A DNA stretch of 64,000 bases from Bin80 sp965209015. Lineage in GTDB: Bacteria; Bacteroidota; Rhodothermia; Rhodothermales; Bin80. The stretch spans positions 1,302,001 through 1,366,000 of the forward strand of contig OZ242367.1 in assembly GCA_965209015.1 (NCBI GenBank), in the 5' to 3' direction. Both the position numbers and the translations under genes were made by a program. Below the pieces are notes generated by a model, which had not been told where the DNA came from, made no database searches, and saw nothing but the letters and a program-made list of their open reading frames with translations. This document shows positions 51,873 to 62,235 of this stretch, piece after piece (the first letter of the stretch is position 1; the number at the start of each line of letters is the position of its first letter).

Positions 51873-52898
51873 TCAAATAAGCAAATTGGGTACTCCAGCC
51901 TCATTCTGGTTAGGAGGTTGTGTGTCCCTAAAAATACCAACCAATTGACGTGCTCCCTGATGGATTGTACACTCGCCGTCCAAGACCTGCTGTTGTATTT
52001 TCTCAATTGAGGCGCAAATGAGGTCTGACTGACTGAAGTTTCTGAATAGCAGCATTTTAGAAGTTTCCAAGAGGGCATCCCTCAGCTGTTCCTGGCGCTG
52101 CTGATCAAAGAGGCCATTCTCTCTTGCTATGGACTCAAGGTTGCTGAGGGCAGCCCACAGTTGGGCAATCCCTGTATTTTCAAGTGCACTACATACATGT
52201 ACTTGGGGAATTCCGCTTCGGTTGGAATACAATGATAGGGCTCGGCGGTAGGTTTTGGCAGCTGAGTCTGCCCTCTCTTTTGTCTCCCCGTCTGCCTTAG
52301 TAACTGCAATCAGATCAGCAGATTCCAGAATGCCCCTCTTGATTCCCTGCAACTCATCACCAGCATGAGCCAGCACCAGAAGCAAAACCAAATCAACAAT
52401 TTGACGCACGGCATATTCTGCCTGCCCTGTGCCAACGGTTTCAATAAGAATTGGATCGTATCCTGCAGCTTCACATAGTAGCATTGCAGATCGAGTCGCC
52501 GGAGTAATCCCACCGGTTGAGGTTCCAGAGGGAGATGGACGAATGAAAGCATTTGGATGTTTAACAAGCTGTGACATACGTGTTTTGTCTCCCAAAATAC
52601 TCCCACCGGTTTGAGGGCTTGAAGGATCAACGGATAGTACTGCAATCCGTTTTCCTGCTTCAACTAACTGTATGCCAAGCGATTCAATTAGAGTGCTTTT
52701 CCCAACCCCAGGAGCACCGGTAATTGCAACTCGCAGTGAACTGCCCGCTTTGGGAAGAGTGGCTTGAAGTAACTGCTCAGCAGCCTCATGGTGTGTGATC
52801 AGCGTGCTTTCAACCAGAGTAATTCCTTGACTTAGGCTAGAGCGATCCCCCTGGAGAATTCCATCAACCAGAGATTTGACATCAGGTGTTATTGACAT
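51873..52898 (-). CDS. meaB: Methylmalonyl-CoA mutase-associated GTPase MeaB
   Basis: 341 residues from the ATG at 52898 (MSITPDVKSLVDGIL), which overlaps the mutB stop by 17 bases; the frame upstream is antisense to no gene but inside mutB. G3E-family GTPase that guards and reloads cobalamin on the mutase. Walker A AITGAPGVGKSTLIESLG, SVDPSSPQTGGSILGDKTRM, FIRPSPSGTSTGG, LIETVGTGQAEY and the G4-like VTKADG are all present. Third of the mutA-mutB-meaB set, as is typical. The 300 bases downstream, to the glnS start, show no gene. Confidence 0.95.
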   Translation of the reverse strand: MSITPDVKSLVDGILQGDRSSLSQGITLVESTLITHHEAAEQLLQATLPKAGSSLRVAITGAPGVGKSTLIESLGIQLVEAGKRIAVLSVDPSSPQTGGSILGDKTRMSQLVKHPNAFIRPSPSGTSTGGITPATRSAMLLCEAAGYDPILIETVGTGQAEYAVRQIVDLVLLLVLAHAGDELQGIKRGILESADLIAVTKADGETKERADSAAKTYRRALSLYSNRSGIPQVHVCSALENTGIAQLWAALSNLESIARENGLFDQQRQEQLRDALLETSKMLLFRNFSQSDLICASIEKIQQQVLDGECTIHQGARQLVGIFRDTQPPNQNEAGVPNLLI

Positions 52899-54999
52899 TA
52901 GGTTCCAGCAAGGATTGGAGTATGGAGGTGGCAGCTTCTGTAATGACCGTTCCAGGTCCAAAAATGGCATGGATTCCCGATTGATGCAGTAAGGGATAAT
53001 CCTCACTTGGAATAATCCCACCCACTACGACGAATATGTCCGTCCTCTGATCGCTTCGTAAGATTTTCATCAATTCGGGCACCAGTGTTCGATGTGCTCC
53101 CGCAAGGCTGGAAATACCAACGATGTGTACATCGTTATCAATTGCCTGACGAGCTACTTCTTCAGGAGTCTGAAATAATGGTCCCACATCTACATCAAAC
53201 CCTAAATCGGCAAAAGCGGTCGCAATCACACGCGCACCACGATCATGGCCATCTAGACCAAGTTTTGCGACAAGGATACGGGGACGGCGTCCCCTCTGGG
53301 ACGCGAACTGATTTGAGAGAGCGCGTGCACTCTCCGTAGCTTCATCGGTTTGCATCGCAGCAGAGTAAATTCCAGTAATTGTTTCGCTTTGAGCGGTGTA
53401 GCGCCCGAATACGGACTCCAGAGCATTGGAAATCTCTCCCAATGTAGCTCGGACGCGGGCTGCTTGAATCGTCGCCTCTAATAAATTTACACCTTCTCTG
53501 GATGCAGCAAGTTTCAGATCGGAGAGAGAGGATTGTACGTCTTGTGTATTCCGGGACTGTTTGAGTTTTTGCAACCGTTTCGACTGATTTGAAAGTACAT
53601 CTGAGTTATTAATACGTAAAAGAGGAATTTCGCTGGTATCCTCGGAGCGGAAGGCATTAACACCGACAATGACATCTTTCTTCTGATCAATTCGGGCCTG
53701 TTTGGTGGCTGCCGCTTCTTCAATCCTCATTTTTGGGATCCCAGATGCAATGGCGCTTGTCATCCCACCCATAGATTCAATTTCATGGATGTGTTTCCAT
53801 GCTTTGTGAGTTAGTCTATGCGTTAGATGTTCAACCAGATATGAACCTCCCCAAGGATCAATAGCATGCGTCAACTTTGACTCTTCCTGAAGGATGATCT
53901 GGGTATTTCGAGCGATTCGAGCGGCATGTGCTGAAGGGAGAGCTAATGCTTCGTCCAGCGCATTCGTGTGCAAAGACTGTGTCTGGCCACAAACGGCGGA
54001 GAGTGCTTCAAGTGTAGTTCGGGCTACATTATTGTAGGGATCCTGCGCTGTAAGGCTGTAGCCGGATGTCTGGCAGTGCATACGGAGGGCCATGGACTTT
54101 ATATTTTTTGGATCAAACGGTTTCATTAGTCTAGCCCAAAGTAATCTAGCAGCACGAAGTTTTGCAATCTCCGTGAAGTGATCCATTCCGATACCAAAGA
54201 AAAAGGAGAGCCTTGGCGCGAAGACATCAATATCTAGGCCTCGGGAGAGACCGGTGCGGACATATTCAAGTCCATTAGCAAGTGTATAGGCCAACTCTAA
54301 TTCAGCGGGTGCGCCTGCTTCGTGCATATGGTAACCGCTGACCGATACAGGATTGAAACGTGGCATATTCTGAGCACACCATTCAATGACGTCACCACTG
54401 ATCCGCATGGATGGAATAGGGGGATAGATATAAGTATTTCGCACCATGAACTCCTTCAGAATATCATTCTGTATGGTACCACTGAGTTCCTTAGGTTGGA
54501 CTCCAGATTCCTGCGCAGCCACGATAAAAAATGCCATGATTGGTAAGACTGCACCATTCATAGTCATGGATACGCTCATGTTTTCGAGAGGAATATCCTT
54601 GAAAAGGATGAGCATGTCTTCCACACTGTCTATTGCAACACCAGCCTGTCCAACATCTCCATGAACTAATGAATGATCTGAATCGTACCCTCGGTGGGTA
54701 GGAAGATCAAATGCAACCGAAAGACCTCGCTGCCCTGCCGCTAAGGCACCCTTGTAAAAGGCGTTTGATTCCTCTGCGGTAGAAAATCCTCCATACTGTC
54801 GGATGGTCCATGGACGGGATGCGTACATAGACGCATAAGGTCCTCGTAGAAAGGGGGGGAGCCCTGCCGCGTAGTCAAGGTGTTCACACGCCTCTAGGTC
54901 ACTAACATCGCAGGTGCGAAGAGTTTCCTCGTCCATACGTTGGATTGAAACAGAGATCCCAGATCTCCTCAGCGAGATAGAAGTGAAGTCAGGCCGCAT
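52882..54999 (-). CDS. mutB: Methylmalonyl-CoA mutase, large (catalytic) subunit
   Basis: 705 residues from the ATG at 54999 (MRPDFTSISL); the frame extends to 55041 but those residues overlap mutA. Interconverts succinyl-CoA and methylmalonyl-CoA using adenosylcobalamin. Substrate barrel (about 30-530) with PWTIRQYGGFSTAEESNAFYK, GLSVAFDLPTHRGYDSD, QNDILKEFMVRNTYI and HMHEAGAPAELELAYTLANG; C-terminal B12 domain (about 560-705) with KLGLDGHDRGARVIATAF, whose DGHDRG contains the cobalt-ligating His. Starts inside the mutA end (11-base overlap), so both subunits are made together. Function in propionate or branched-chain metabolism is inferred. Confidence 0.97.
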   Translation of the reverse strand: MRPDFTSISLRRSGISVSIQRMDEETLRTCDVSDLEACEHLDYAAGLPPFLRGPYASMYASRPWTIRQYGGFSTAEESNAFYKGALAAGQRGLSVAFDLPTHRGYDSDHSLVHGDVGQAGVAIDSVEDMLILFKDIPLENMSVSMTMNGAVLPIMAFFIVAAQESGVQPKELSGTIQNDILKEFMVRNTYIYPPIPSMRISGDVIEWCAQNMPRFNPVSVSGYHMHEAGAPAELELAYTLANGLEYVRTGLSRGLDIDVFAPRLSFFFGIGMDHFTEIAKLRAARLLWARLMKPFDPKNIKSMALRMHCQTSGYSLTAQDPYNNVARTTLEALSAVCGQTQSLHTNALDEALALPSAHAARIARNTQIILQEESKLTHAIDPWGGSYLVEHLTHRLTHKAWKHIHEIESMGGMTSAIASGIPKMRIEEAAATKQARIDQKKDVIVGVNAFRSEDTSEIPLLRINNSDVLSNQSKRLQKLKQSRNTQDVQSSLSDLKLAASREGVNLLEATIQAARVRATLGEISNALESVFGRYTAQSETITGIYSAAMQTDEATESARALSNQFASQRGRRPRILVAKLGLDGHDRGARVIATAFADLGFDVDVGPLFQTPEEVARQAIDNDVHIVGISSLAGAHRTLVPELMKILRSDQRTDIFVVVGGIIPSEDYPLLHQSGIHAIFGPGTVITEAATSILQSLLEPNVNNT

Positions 55000-56407
55000 C
55001 AAGTTCCAGTAAAGTGAATAGACTCTCAGCAGCCATATCAAGTGGGCTTCCAGAACGAAGAACTACTTGTTTATTTTGGTGATTTTGGGCTACGAACCCC
55101 TGAGAAGTTTCGGTTACCAGAAGTTTATCCGCTTCGGGATCAATGGTACACCCACACAAATCAAACAGATGTTCAAGCCATAGATCGGAGGTGCCCTGAA
55201 ACCTGATGTGAATCGGTGATCCAATCGCTTTTGCACGCAATCGAATTTCTTCCAATGGTGCAATCATGCTTTTTTCTTTTGGATTCTCTTCCTCAAACCA
55301 ATCAGAGAGATATGCATTCGCTCCGACCACAATGCCATCACCAGATAGAACCGATCGGGTTCGTTGTACATCTGCCTCTTGGATCTCTTTTTCAATCCAA
55401 GATCGGGCGTTTCGCAGTCCTCCGCGTGATTCAATTCTTTGAAAAAGTTTCCATGCGGCTCGTCCAAGTGCATCCGTGAGGTACTCAATCATCCAAGATC
55501 CCGCAGCAGCATCTGCAGCATACCCTAGTTTCCCTTCATGTCGTAGTAGCTGTTGCATCCTGAGATTCACTCCGATTCCTGAGGAGGTGATCACATTGCA
55601 GCCTCCAATGATAGCAGCTATGTATTGAATTGTTCGGCGAATCAAGTGGGTATCTGGATCAAGGGATGACTCGTAGCGCTGGCTTGGAACACCAACAATC
55701 TGAATCTTATGGGATGGGATCTTATACGCTCGCAATACCTCAGTAGCAACCAATCTCAGTGAACGCAAGCGCGCAATATCCAGAAGAATACGTTCCCCCA
55801 ACGGAACTCTCAAGAAAAGATGCTGGGTCGTGCGGTCTGAGCCAAGGTCATTTAATAGATCAGATAACTCAGCCAACCCGCAGGCTAATTCTTGAACATG
55901 AGTTGCTCCTTGATTATGCCAGACTTCAAGGTCAATGGAATGCGTCCATAAACTTGTTCCCTTAGCAGCCAGAAGGGTGATTTGGGGGGAGTATCGCTCT
56001 GAAAGAACAACCGCACCGAAAAGATGTTTTGGCTTATGTCCCTTCTTTGCTGCCAGAGCAACAAGATCTTGCACTAACTCAGGAGTCATCCCTTCGCCAC
56101 GAAAAAAAAGAGGAAGTTCGCCAACCGGCAAATCATCTGATAGAGAAGTGGGGGACTGCAAAACAAATCCAAGTGCTTCAGCTCCAGCCTGCTGTGCAGC
56201 AGCAGCTTCGCACATATCAATATCTGCTTGGATTAACCATTTCCTATGGTCAAATAGATGTGAGTGTAAGGATGAGTTTTGACGATAATAGGGTTGGATA
56301 TGGATTCCCTCAATTGGCTCCCAAGAAAGATCTTCACGAATCAGATTTGCCCAATCTTCATCGGCGGTGGGAGGGAAGTGGTTCCGTAAGTCAAGATGTT
56401 CATCCAT
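54989..56407 (-). CDS. mutA: Methylmalonyl-CoA mutase, small subunit
   Basis: 472 residues, shorter than the 600-plus of many MutA proteins because the C-terminal cobalamin-like domain is reduced (residues about 400-472 remain). It is the non-catalytic partner of MutB. Clear family pieces: WANLIREDLSWEPIEGIHIQPYYR near the start, AQQAGAEALGFVLQSPTSL, ATEVLRAYKIPSHKIQIVGVPSQRYESSLDPDTHLIRRTIQYIAAIIGGCNVIT, and GKLGYAADAAAGSWMIEYLTDALG. It follows the rRNA methyltransferase-like gene by 8 bases and overlaps mutB, forming one operon. Confidence 0.92.
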   Translation of the reverse strand: MDEHLDLRNHFPPTADEDWANLIREDLSWEPIEGIHIQPYYRQNSSLHSHLFDHRKWLIQADIDMCEAAAAQQAGAEALGFVLQSPTSLSDDLPVGELPLFFRGEGMTPELVQDLVALAAKKGHKPKHLFGAVVLSERYSPQITLLAAKGTSLWTHSIDLEVWHNQGATHVQELACGLAELSDLLNDLGSDRTTQHLFLRVPLGERILLDIARLRSLRLVATEVLRAYKIPSHKIQIVGVPSQRYESSLDPDTHLIRRTIQYIAAIIGGCNVITSSGIGVNLRMQQLLRHEGKLGYAADAAAGSWMIEYLTDALGRAAWKLFQRIESRGGLRNARSWIEKEIQEADVQRTRSVLSGDGIVVGANAYLSDWFEEENPKEKSMIAPLEEIRLRAKAIGSPIHIRFQGTSDLWLEHLFDLCGCTIDPEADKLLVTETSQGFVAQNHQNKQVVLRSGSPLDMAAESLFTLLELDAA

Positions 56408-56415
56408 TGAGACAA

Positions 56416-56949
56416 CTATGGTTGACTACGTAGGATTTTAACTAGGTCAAAGACTGCGATTCCATACGCTACAGCCACATTTAAAGACTGTTTCGCACCA
56501 TATTGTGGAATCTCCAGCGCATGGTCGGCTTTTACGATCAATTGTTGGTCAACACCAGAGAGTTCATTTCCTATCACTAAGCATATCGGAAAATGATCAC
56601 GAGTGAGCGAGGAAATTGAGGTAGGTAAATCTGTAAGCTCCAGAACAGTGATCACATAGCCAAGGTTTCGCAGATGATTGATTGCAACGGATGCTTTTGG
56701 TTCGTATTGCCAAGGTACAACATCCTGAGCACCAAGTGCAGTTTTATGCATCTGGGGATTGTCAGGGGTTGGTGTAATCCCAGTGAGGATGATCCGTTCA
56801 ACGAGAGCACCATCCGAAGTACGAAAGATGGATCCCACATTATGGACTGAGCGGACATTGTCCAGAAGTACAGTAATGGGATGACGAGGCAGGAATTTGA
56901 CTACATCTAACGGGGTGCGGTTAATTTCCTCATGACGGAGTTTTCGCAT
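56416..56949 (-). CDS. TrmH/SpoU-family RNA 2'-O-methyltransferase
   Basis: 177 residues, a minimal SPOUT methyltransferase with a deep trefoil knot. Motif 1 LLDNVRSVHNVGSIFRTSDGALVERIILTG, motif 2 CLVIGNELSGVDQQL and motif 3 IPQYGAKQSLNVAVAYGIAVFDLV are complete. It would methylate a ribose in tRNA or rRNA; the size and lack of an N-terminal substrate domain fit TrmL/TrmH-like enzymes, exact target unknown. First gene of the operon with mutA, mutB and meaB, which is probably incidental co-transcription. Confidence 0.9.
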   Translation of the reverse strand: MRKLRHEEINRTPLDVVKFLPRHPITVLLDNVRSVHNVGSIFRTSDGALVERIILTGITPTPDNPQMHKTALGAQDVVPWQYEPKASVAINHLRNLGYVITVLELTDLPTSISSLTRDHFPICLVIGNELSGVDQQLIVKADHALEIPQYGAKQSLNVAVAYGIAVFDLVKILRSQP

Positions 56950-57169
56950 CTCTGCAAGCTCGCAAGTTCATTATTCAGATTTCTCTCGTATCAATGAATC
57001 GCTCATGAAAATGCGTTCAAATAAGATCACCGGCGAAACTGCGTACAGAATGAATTTTGTAGTGATAGCCATCAGGAAGATTCATGAAATAGAAGTCCAT
57101 GGTTAGCCATGGAGTTGATAATTGTATCAGTTGGACTCATATAAACCAGTTTCAGCCACTGATAATTCA

Positions 57170-58637
57170 TTACCGTATCCGCACGAATTGACCGGCGTGT
57201 GTATGAGTTCCTACCTTCGACTTTGCATGAATTTTGTACAAATATAGGCCGGAGGGTAGGGTTGCACCTTCCAGACGAATATTCTGGCTCCAGCCAGCTG
57301 TCAGATCCATCGGATTTAGAGAAAGTACATTCCGTTAGATCAAAAACCTCCACACTCAAAGTGGCAGACCAAGGAAGGTCTATGACTAGTCGTGTGGATT
57401 CTAAGAAGGGATTGGGATAGTTTTCATACACCTTGAATGATTCAGGAAGTCCATCCTGCTCGGACGCGACCGGACTAAAGATTTCAAGATTGAACAGTAC
57501 GCTATCTGCCGGAGCAGTAGCATCGGTGGCCTTAAATATGTAAGTAATCGGGCTTGAGGTAACCACCAACGGTGTTCCATGAATCATGCGTGTGAATGAA
57601 TCATATTCTAGCCCGGTGGGAAGAGAGGGAGCGAGACTGTATGTAATCGGTGCAATCCCTCCTTGGGCCTCTGGCAAAGTTAACGGAGTAATGGGTAACG
57701 TGCGAGGGAACGATTGATCTCTGATATTATCAACAAATTGTAGTGCTCTACATGTAGGTCCAAATTTACGCGGAATGTTTCTTAGCCACATTTGGAACTC
57801 ATCATCGGAAGGAGCACAAAGATTTTGGCCTCCGAAATAAAATTGCTCCAAGCTATCCAACTGCATAAAGCTTCTTGGGATTTGTCCAATTAGCTCATTC
57901 CCATCCAAGAATAGGAACTTCAAGCTGGAGAGGTTGCCAATTTCAGATGGAATCGGTCCAGAAAGAAAGTTGTCTGAGAGGGATAAATCCCTTAGTTTTC
58001 CAAGGTTCCTGAGCTCAGGCGGAATCGGCCCCGAAAGGGAATTGCTATCAAAATATAGCCCCCTTAGTTTTTCAAGGTTCCCGAGTTCAGGCGGAATCAA
58101 TCCAGAAAGAGAATTGAACCTCATTCCCAAACCTTGCAGTTCTTCAAGATTCCCGAGTTCGGAAGGAATTAATCCCGAGAGAGAATTGTCAGGCAGGTAC
58201 AGGTACTGAAGTTGTTGAAGATTCCCGAGTTCAGAGGGGATCGGTCCCGAGAGAGAATTGTGTCCAAGGTTAAGACTCACCAACTGTTCAAGATTTCTAA
58301 GTTCAGGCGGAATTGGCCCAGATAAGGAGTTACGAACAAGATATAGTCCCCTCAGCTGTTCAAGATTTCCCAATTCGGGGGGAACCGATCCAGTCAGTTT
58401 CCCATTCCCAGACAGTTGTAGGAATTGTAAATTCTTCAACTTCTCGAGCTCGGGAGGCAATATTCCATTGAGATTATTATTTTCCATGGACAATTGGGCC
58501 AAGAATCCCCCAAGAAGTGAGATACCAGCTCAATTAGCGAGTTCCTGATCGGTAGGAATCTTTGAAACATCCCAGATATCATTCCGTGTCCAGTTATCAC
58601 CGTCCGTTGAGTTGTAAAATGATCTCAGACCCTGAAA
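57170..58637 (-). pseudogene. LRR / putative-Ig / type IX-like sorting-domain part of a broken subtilisin-LRR gene
   Basis: The main open frame (57072-58502) encodes eight to nine 24-residue LRRs of the LSGPIPPELGNLxxL type (about 1-215), an Ig-like putative domain (about 255-345: PITYSLAPSLPTGLEYDSFTRMIHGTPL) and the start of a sorting tail, YENYPNPFLESTRLVIDLPWSATLSVEVFDLT. At about 57322-57336 the frame shifts: the expected tail VLSLNPMDLTAGWSQNIRL...LPSGLYLYKIHAK continues in another frame to TAA at 57170-57172. Upstream, LRSFYNSTDGDNWTRNDIW and TDQELAN precede an in-frame TGA at 58530-58532, where the family has Trp. Joining to the protease needs one base in the A4 run at 58635-58638. 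Confidence 0.8.
57880..58480 (-). repeat. Tandem 72-base LRR-coding repeats
   Basis: About eight near-identical 72-base units, each coding one leucine-rich repeat (GGIPPELGNLxxLxxLxLxxNSLSG type). Strong DNA similarity between units makes slippage or recombination between them possible. The units belong to the broken gene at 57170-58637. Confidence 0.8.
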
Positions 58638-60406
58638 ACAAATTCTCGTTGCCCGTTGACTTGAAACGAAATGTGGTCGGCTGTATCTTCAAAAGCCCCG
58701 TCACGAATATGTAGGAAGAATCGTACGAACTGGTCAGGAGGAGCACTTGATGCTATCGTGAACTCAAAAATAACTTCGGTGGAATTACCATCAGCGAGTG
58801 AGCCGGTCTCAACTTCACGGGTTGACCAATCAATGAATGGATACGGCTCTTCTTCCACAAGCTCCACCTGGAGTTGATTGGCATCGGCGAGATGGTTGAT
58901 GACGTCAATTGTAATGGTCACTCGGTCATTTGACTCAATGATACGATTACCATCCTGATCTTCCCACGACCAGTTCTGGAGACGTATGGCGGGCAGAGTG
59001 GGTTCTTGAACGGCTGCCAGTGCATTGACAAATCCTCGCCCCATCAGATCAGCATACTCAGGATTCGCGGCATCAATGTTCTCGCTAGTCAACCGCACAT
59101 ACTCCCGAAGTATATCGGGAGGAGATAGGTCGGGGAACCTTGCCTTCACCAGGGCAGCAACACCAGCGGTCAGAGGCGACGAAAATGATGTGCCGTCGAT
59201 GTAAATGTAATCGTTATTTGGTCCAGTGGTATGGATCTCAACTCCCGGGGCAAATACGTTGACCAGTTTTCCCCAGTTGGAAAAATCTGCTCTGACATGT
59301 GTATTCTTGTATGTGGCCCCAACCGAGAGAACACATGGATGCGAGGCTGGATAGTGAGGGTATTCATCCACGTTTGAATTATCATTCCCTGCTGCAGCAA
59401 CAACCAAGGCTCCCATGTTGGTAACTAAGTTGAGCGTCTGATCAACAAAACCTGATAATAGTCCACCTCCACCCCAGCTTGCGTTGATAATGTCTGCGCC
59501 ATTCGCAGCAGCATATAAAATGCCTGGATATCCGTGGCATATGAGCTCAGAATTAGAACATCCCGCGTTGATGTACATAAGTTCTGCATTCCAGGCTGCA
59601 CCAGCTATCCCTATATTGTTGTCAGTCACAGCTCCCGCCGCGCCCGCAACCGGCATACCATGACGAGCATTGCACGGAGTCTCTGCCAATCCGGTTGGAT
59701 CAGCATGATCCATGTTGGCAAAATTAGCACCATGCACATCATCAACGAATCCATTATCGTCGTCATCCATGCCGTTGTCTGGGATTTCGTCCTCGTTTGT
59801 CCAAGCATTGGCACGAAGATCCTCATGCCTCCATTCGTTCCCTCCGTCTACGATCGCGATTACCACCTTAGAGCTATTATCGGAAGCTTTCACTTCATCC
59901 CATGCATCTGGAAGATTTAGAGCATTCAGTTCTGTCTGTTCACCAAACCTGGGATCATTCGGATCTACGCGCTTCCAGTCAACGGATCCTAAGGTACGGT
60001 TGACTGACAGGGGTTCGGCGTAGACGATACCGGGAGAAAGAGATAGGTCACCAGAGACTTGTTGAGGAATCTCATCGGCGCTGTATCGCACATAATAGGT
60101 GTGGCGCAGAGACATCAGATCGTCCCGGGTTGCAGGAGTCGGCTCAACATGATCCAGAAATGGGTATATTCGCTCTATGGTGTGCACACCATAGGCGGTT
60201 GCCTTACGATCAAAGACCTGCAAACCTGTTGTGGCTGTTTTTCCGAGAATATTAGTTCCCGCTTCAAACTGTACCACTACGACTTGGGGTACTACCTCAG
60301 AAACATTCTGGGCAAATACTCTGATGCTACAGAGGTTTATGACCGATGCGAAGCCTAGCGTTAGTAGGGGAAATGGTAGGAAGATTCTAATATAACCGGG
60401 GATCAT
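58625..60406 (-). pseudogene. Subtilisin-like S8 serine protease, N-terminal part of the broken S8-LRR gene
   Basis: 593 residues from the ATG at 60406 (signal peptide MIPGYIRIFLPFPLLTLGFASV...FAQ). A peptidase S8 catalytic domain lies at about 175-450 with the triad Asp in KVVIAIVDGG, His in NARHGMPVAG and Ser in DGTSFSSPLTAG; SWGGGG-like INASWGGGG is the oxyanion region. A beta-sandwich domain follows (about 470-590). The frame ends at a TGA (58625-58627), but one base insertion in the AAAA run at 58635-58638 would read QGLRSFYNSTDG and join the LRR part. Still possibly active as a shorter protease, since its catalytic part is intact. Confidence 0.75.
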
Positions 60407-60803
60407 GATTTCGCACAATGAATCCAGAGTTCATCACTTATGTTCCCGGTAATCCAAAGTTCGGAGGGGAGACTTTCAAGAAAATCAATTTGTGCGTGCA
60501 TCTGCTCACTCTTGTCGTTGATGTAGACAGTCAACAAATTCAACAGTTACATTTTCGTTTGATGATTCATCTAAATCAACCCCGTTCGTCTGCATACCAC
60601 CTCCGATTCAGATTCTTAGTCTGGAAAGAAACACTCGGTCAATAGCCCCGAAGCAAAGTACTCAACAAGCATCCGTCCACCTCGTTGGTCGTTTGTCATT
60701 GGATCTCCGCTGCGCTGAGGAACAGATCTCGGCTCAATCATCGTACAGTCAATCCTGCATACGCGGGAAGATCTCTGTGTAGAAGTAATCCACAGGGTGA
60801 GAT
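60407..60803. other. Region left of the transposase remnant
   Basis: About 400 bases without a supported gene; a short frame at 60685-60873 is in a different frame from the transposase. I looked for inverted repeats matching the right side of the element and found none. Confidence 0.4.
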
Positions 60804-62235
60804 TTCGTACATATTCCCTCTCTGCTACAGAAAGAGGAGCTTGATGCTACCCCGTCTTATATCAGCAAGGTGATCCGTGCGGCAGGGCTTCCACGCCTGC
60901 CCACTCGGCCCCCTTCGCCCAAACCCGCACAGGCTCCGCGTGCTGATTGTCGCGCTCTCAACTTATCACCATATAAGTTCTCTACTAGTTTTGGCGGACT
61001 TTTTCTCTTCCTGCCAGATTTGGTTAAGATGGAGTCCTTAGTCCAACATTTGTCAGGATCCAAGTTAATTCCTGCTCCCTGTATGATCCGTTCCTTGTTA
61101 GCTCTCAAGATCTGGGGGATTGGACGGCATACTCATGTGATGGCAAACACCATGGACAAAGGATTCGCACTCTTTGCCGGACTCAATGTCATTCCCAAAC
61201 GGTCCACATTAAGCGAATACAGCTCCCGATGTGATCCCCACTTCAAGCAATCGTTTACCCATTGATGGCTGGATGCCACTGCGCGTCTTGACGCAGGTCT
61301 GGGCCGTGGCACTTCGTTTGATCTGGATTTTCACACCATCCCCTATCATGGAGACAGAACACGGTTGGAAAAACATTATATCAGTAAGCGGAGTCGGCGG
61401 CAATTAGGGGTCTTGACCTTTCTGACGCGGGATGCCAACCATCGCGTCTTTTCCTATGCCGATACGACGGTGCACAAAGAGGATCATTCCCTTGCAATCC
61501 AGAACTTTGTGGATGACTATGCGCAGCGCACGGGAATGAAACCCTCTGAGTTAGTATTTGGTAGTGGTGTGACCACCTATGAGCAGTTGGGACGCTTAAC
61601 GCAGCAAAAGATTCAATTCATTGCATTGCGCCGTCGTCACAAATCGGTCATGGATGAGATCCAGAATCTTCCCCAAAGCCAATGGCGTGCCATCAAGCTG
61701 ACCAACATAGGACGCAACTATCGGACCCCAAGTGTCCTGGAGCAGACTGTGAAGCTGAAAGGGTACCCCGGTAAATTACGACAAATTGCCATTCAAGGGC
61801 TTGGACACGACCGCATGATTCTCTTGATCACCAATCAAATGGAACGGTCCGCTTCCCAATTGATTGATCGCTATGCACGGCGGATGGTCATTGAGAATGT
61901 CATCAGCGATACGATTGACTTCTTTCATATGGATGCCCTCAGCGCGGCTATTCCGATGAATATTCATGTGGATGTACAACTGACGGTGATCGCCAGTCTG
62001 CTCTACCGAATCCTTGGCCTCCGAGCGAATGAGCAGTGGAGCGTAACTGAAAATCGCACCCTCTTTGAATACATTGGTTCCTAAACGGGCGAGTATCCGA
62101 ATAACGAACGATGAGATCATCGTCAAGTATCCCCGTCGATCCCACAACCCGTTACTCATGGGCGCCAACTATCATAAAACAGAGCAACCGATTCCTTGGC
62201 TTGATAACAAAATTCTGAAAATTCAGTTCATGTGA
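60804..62235 (+). pseudogene. Transposase gene of an insertion sequence, broken by a stop and a frameshift
   Basis: One long frame encodes a DDE-type transposase of a family seen in many bacteria: DFVHIPSLLQKEELDATPSYISKVIRAAGLPRLP (HTH part), ALNLSPYKFSTSFGGLFLFLPDLV, IRSLLALKIWGIGRHTHVMA and LFAGLNVIPKRSTLSEYSSR. It is interrupted in frame by TGA at 61263-61265, after which WLDATARLD, SFDLDFHTIPYHGD and ARDANHRVFSYADT continue in the same frame to a TAA at 62082-62084. The natural tail ASIRITNDEIIVKYPRRSHNP and PIPWLDNKILKIQFM lies in another frame up to TGA at 62233-62235, so a frameshift sits near 62065. The element is probably inactive. The left end is uncertain. Confidence 0.8.
60804..62235 (+). 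mobile_element. Degraded insertion sequence
   Basis: Extent is defined by the transposase remnant only; terminal inverted repeats and a target-site duplication were not found by eye on either side. Its position next to the broken protease-LRR gene fits a local zone of decay. Confidence 0.6.

Noticed and set aside
53085..53339. Forward ORF inside mutB
   Set aside because: Shadow frame of a well-conserved B12-binding domain.
58530..58532. TGA read as tryptophan (recoding) because TGA replaces an expected Trp codon
   Set aside because: TGA is used as the ordinary stop of intact genes here (for example fdxA and the MetF fusion), and the same gene has frameshifts, so simple decay explains it.
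60685..60873. Small gene left of the transposase
   Set aside because: It is in a different frame and overlaps the transposase HTH-coding part; composition is not protein-like.
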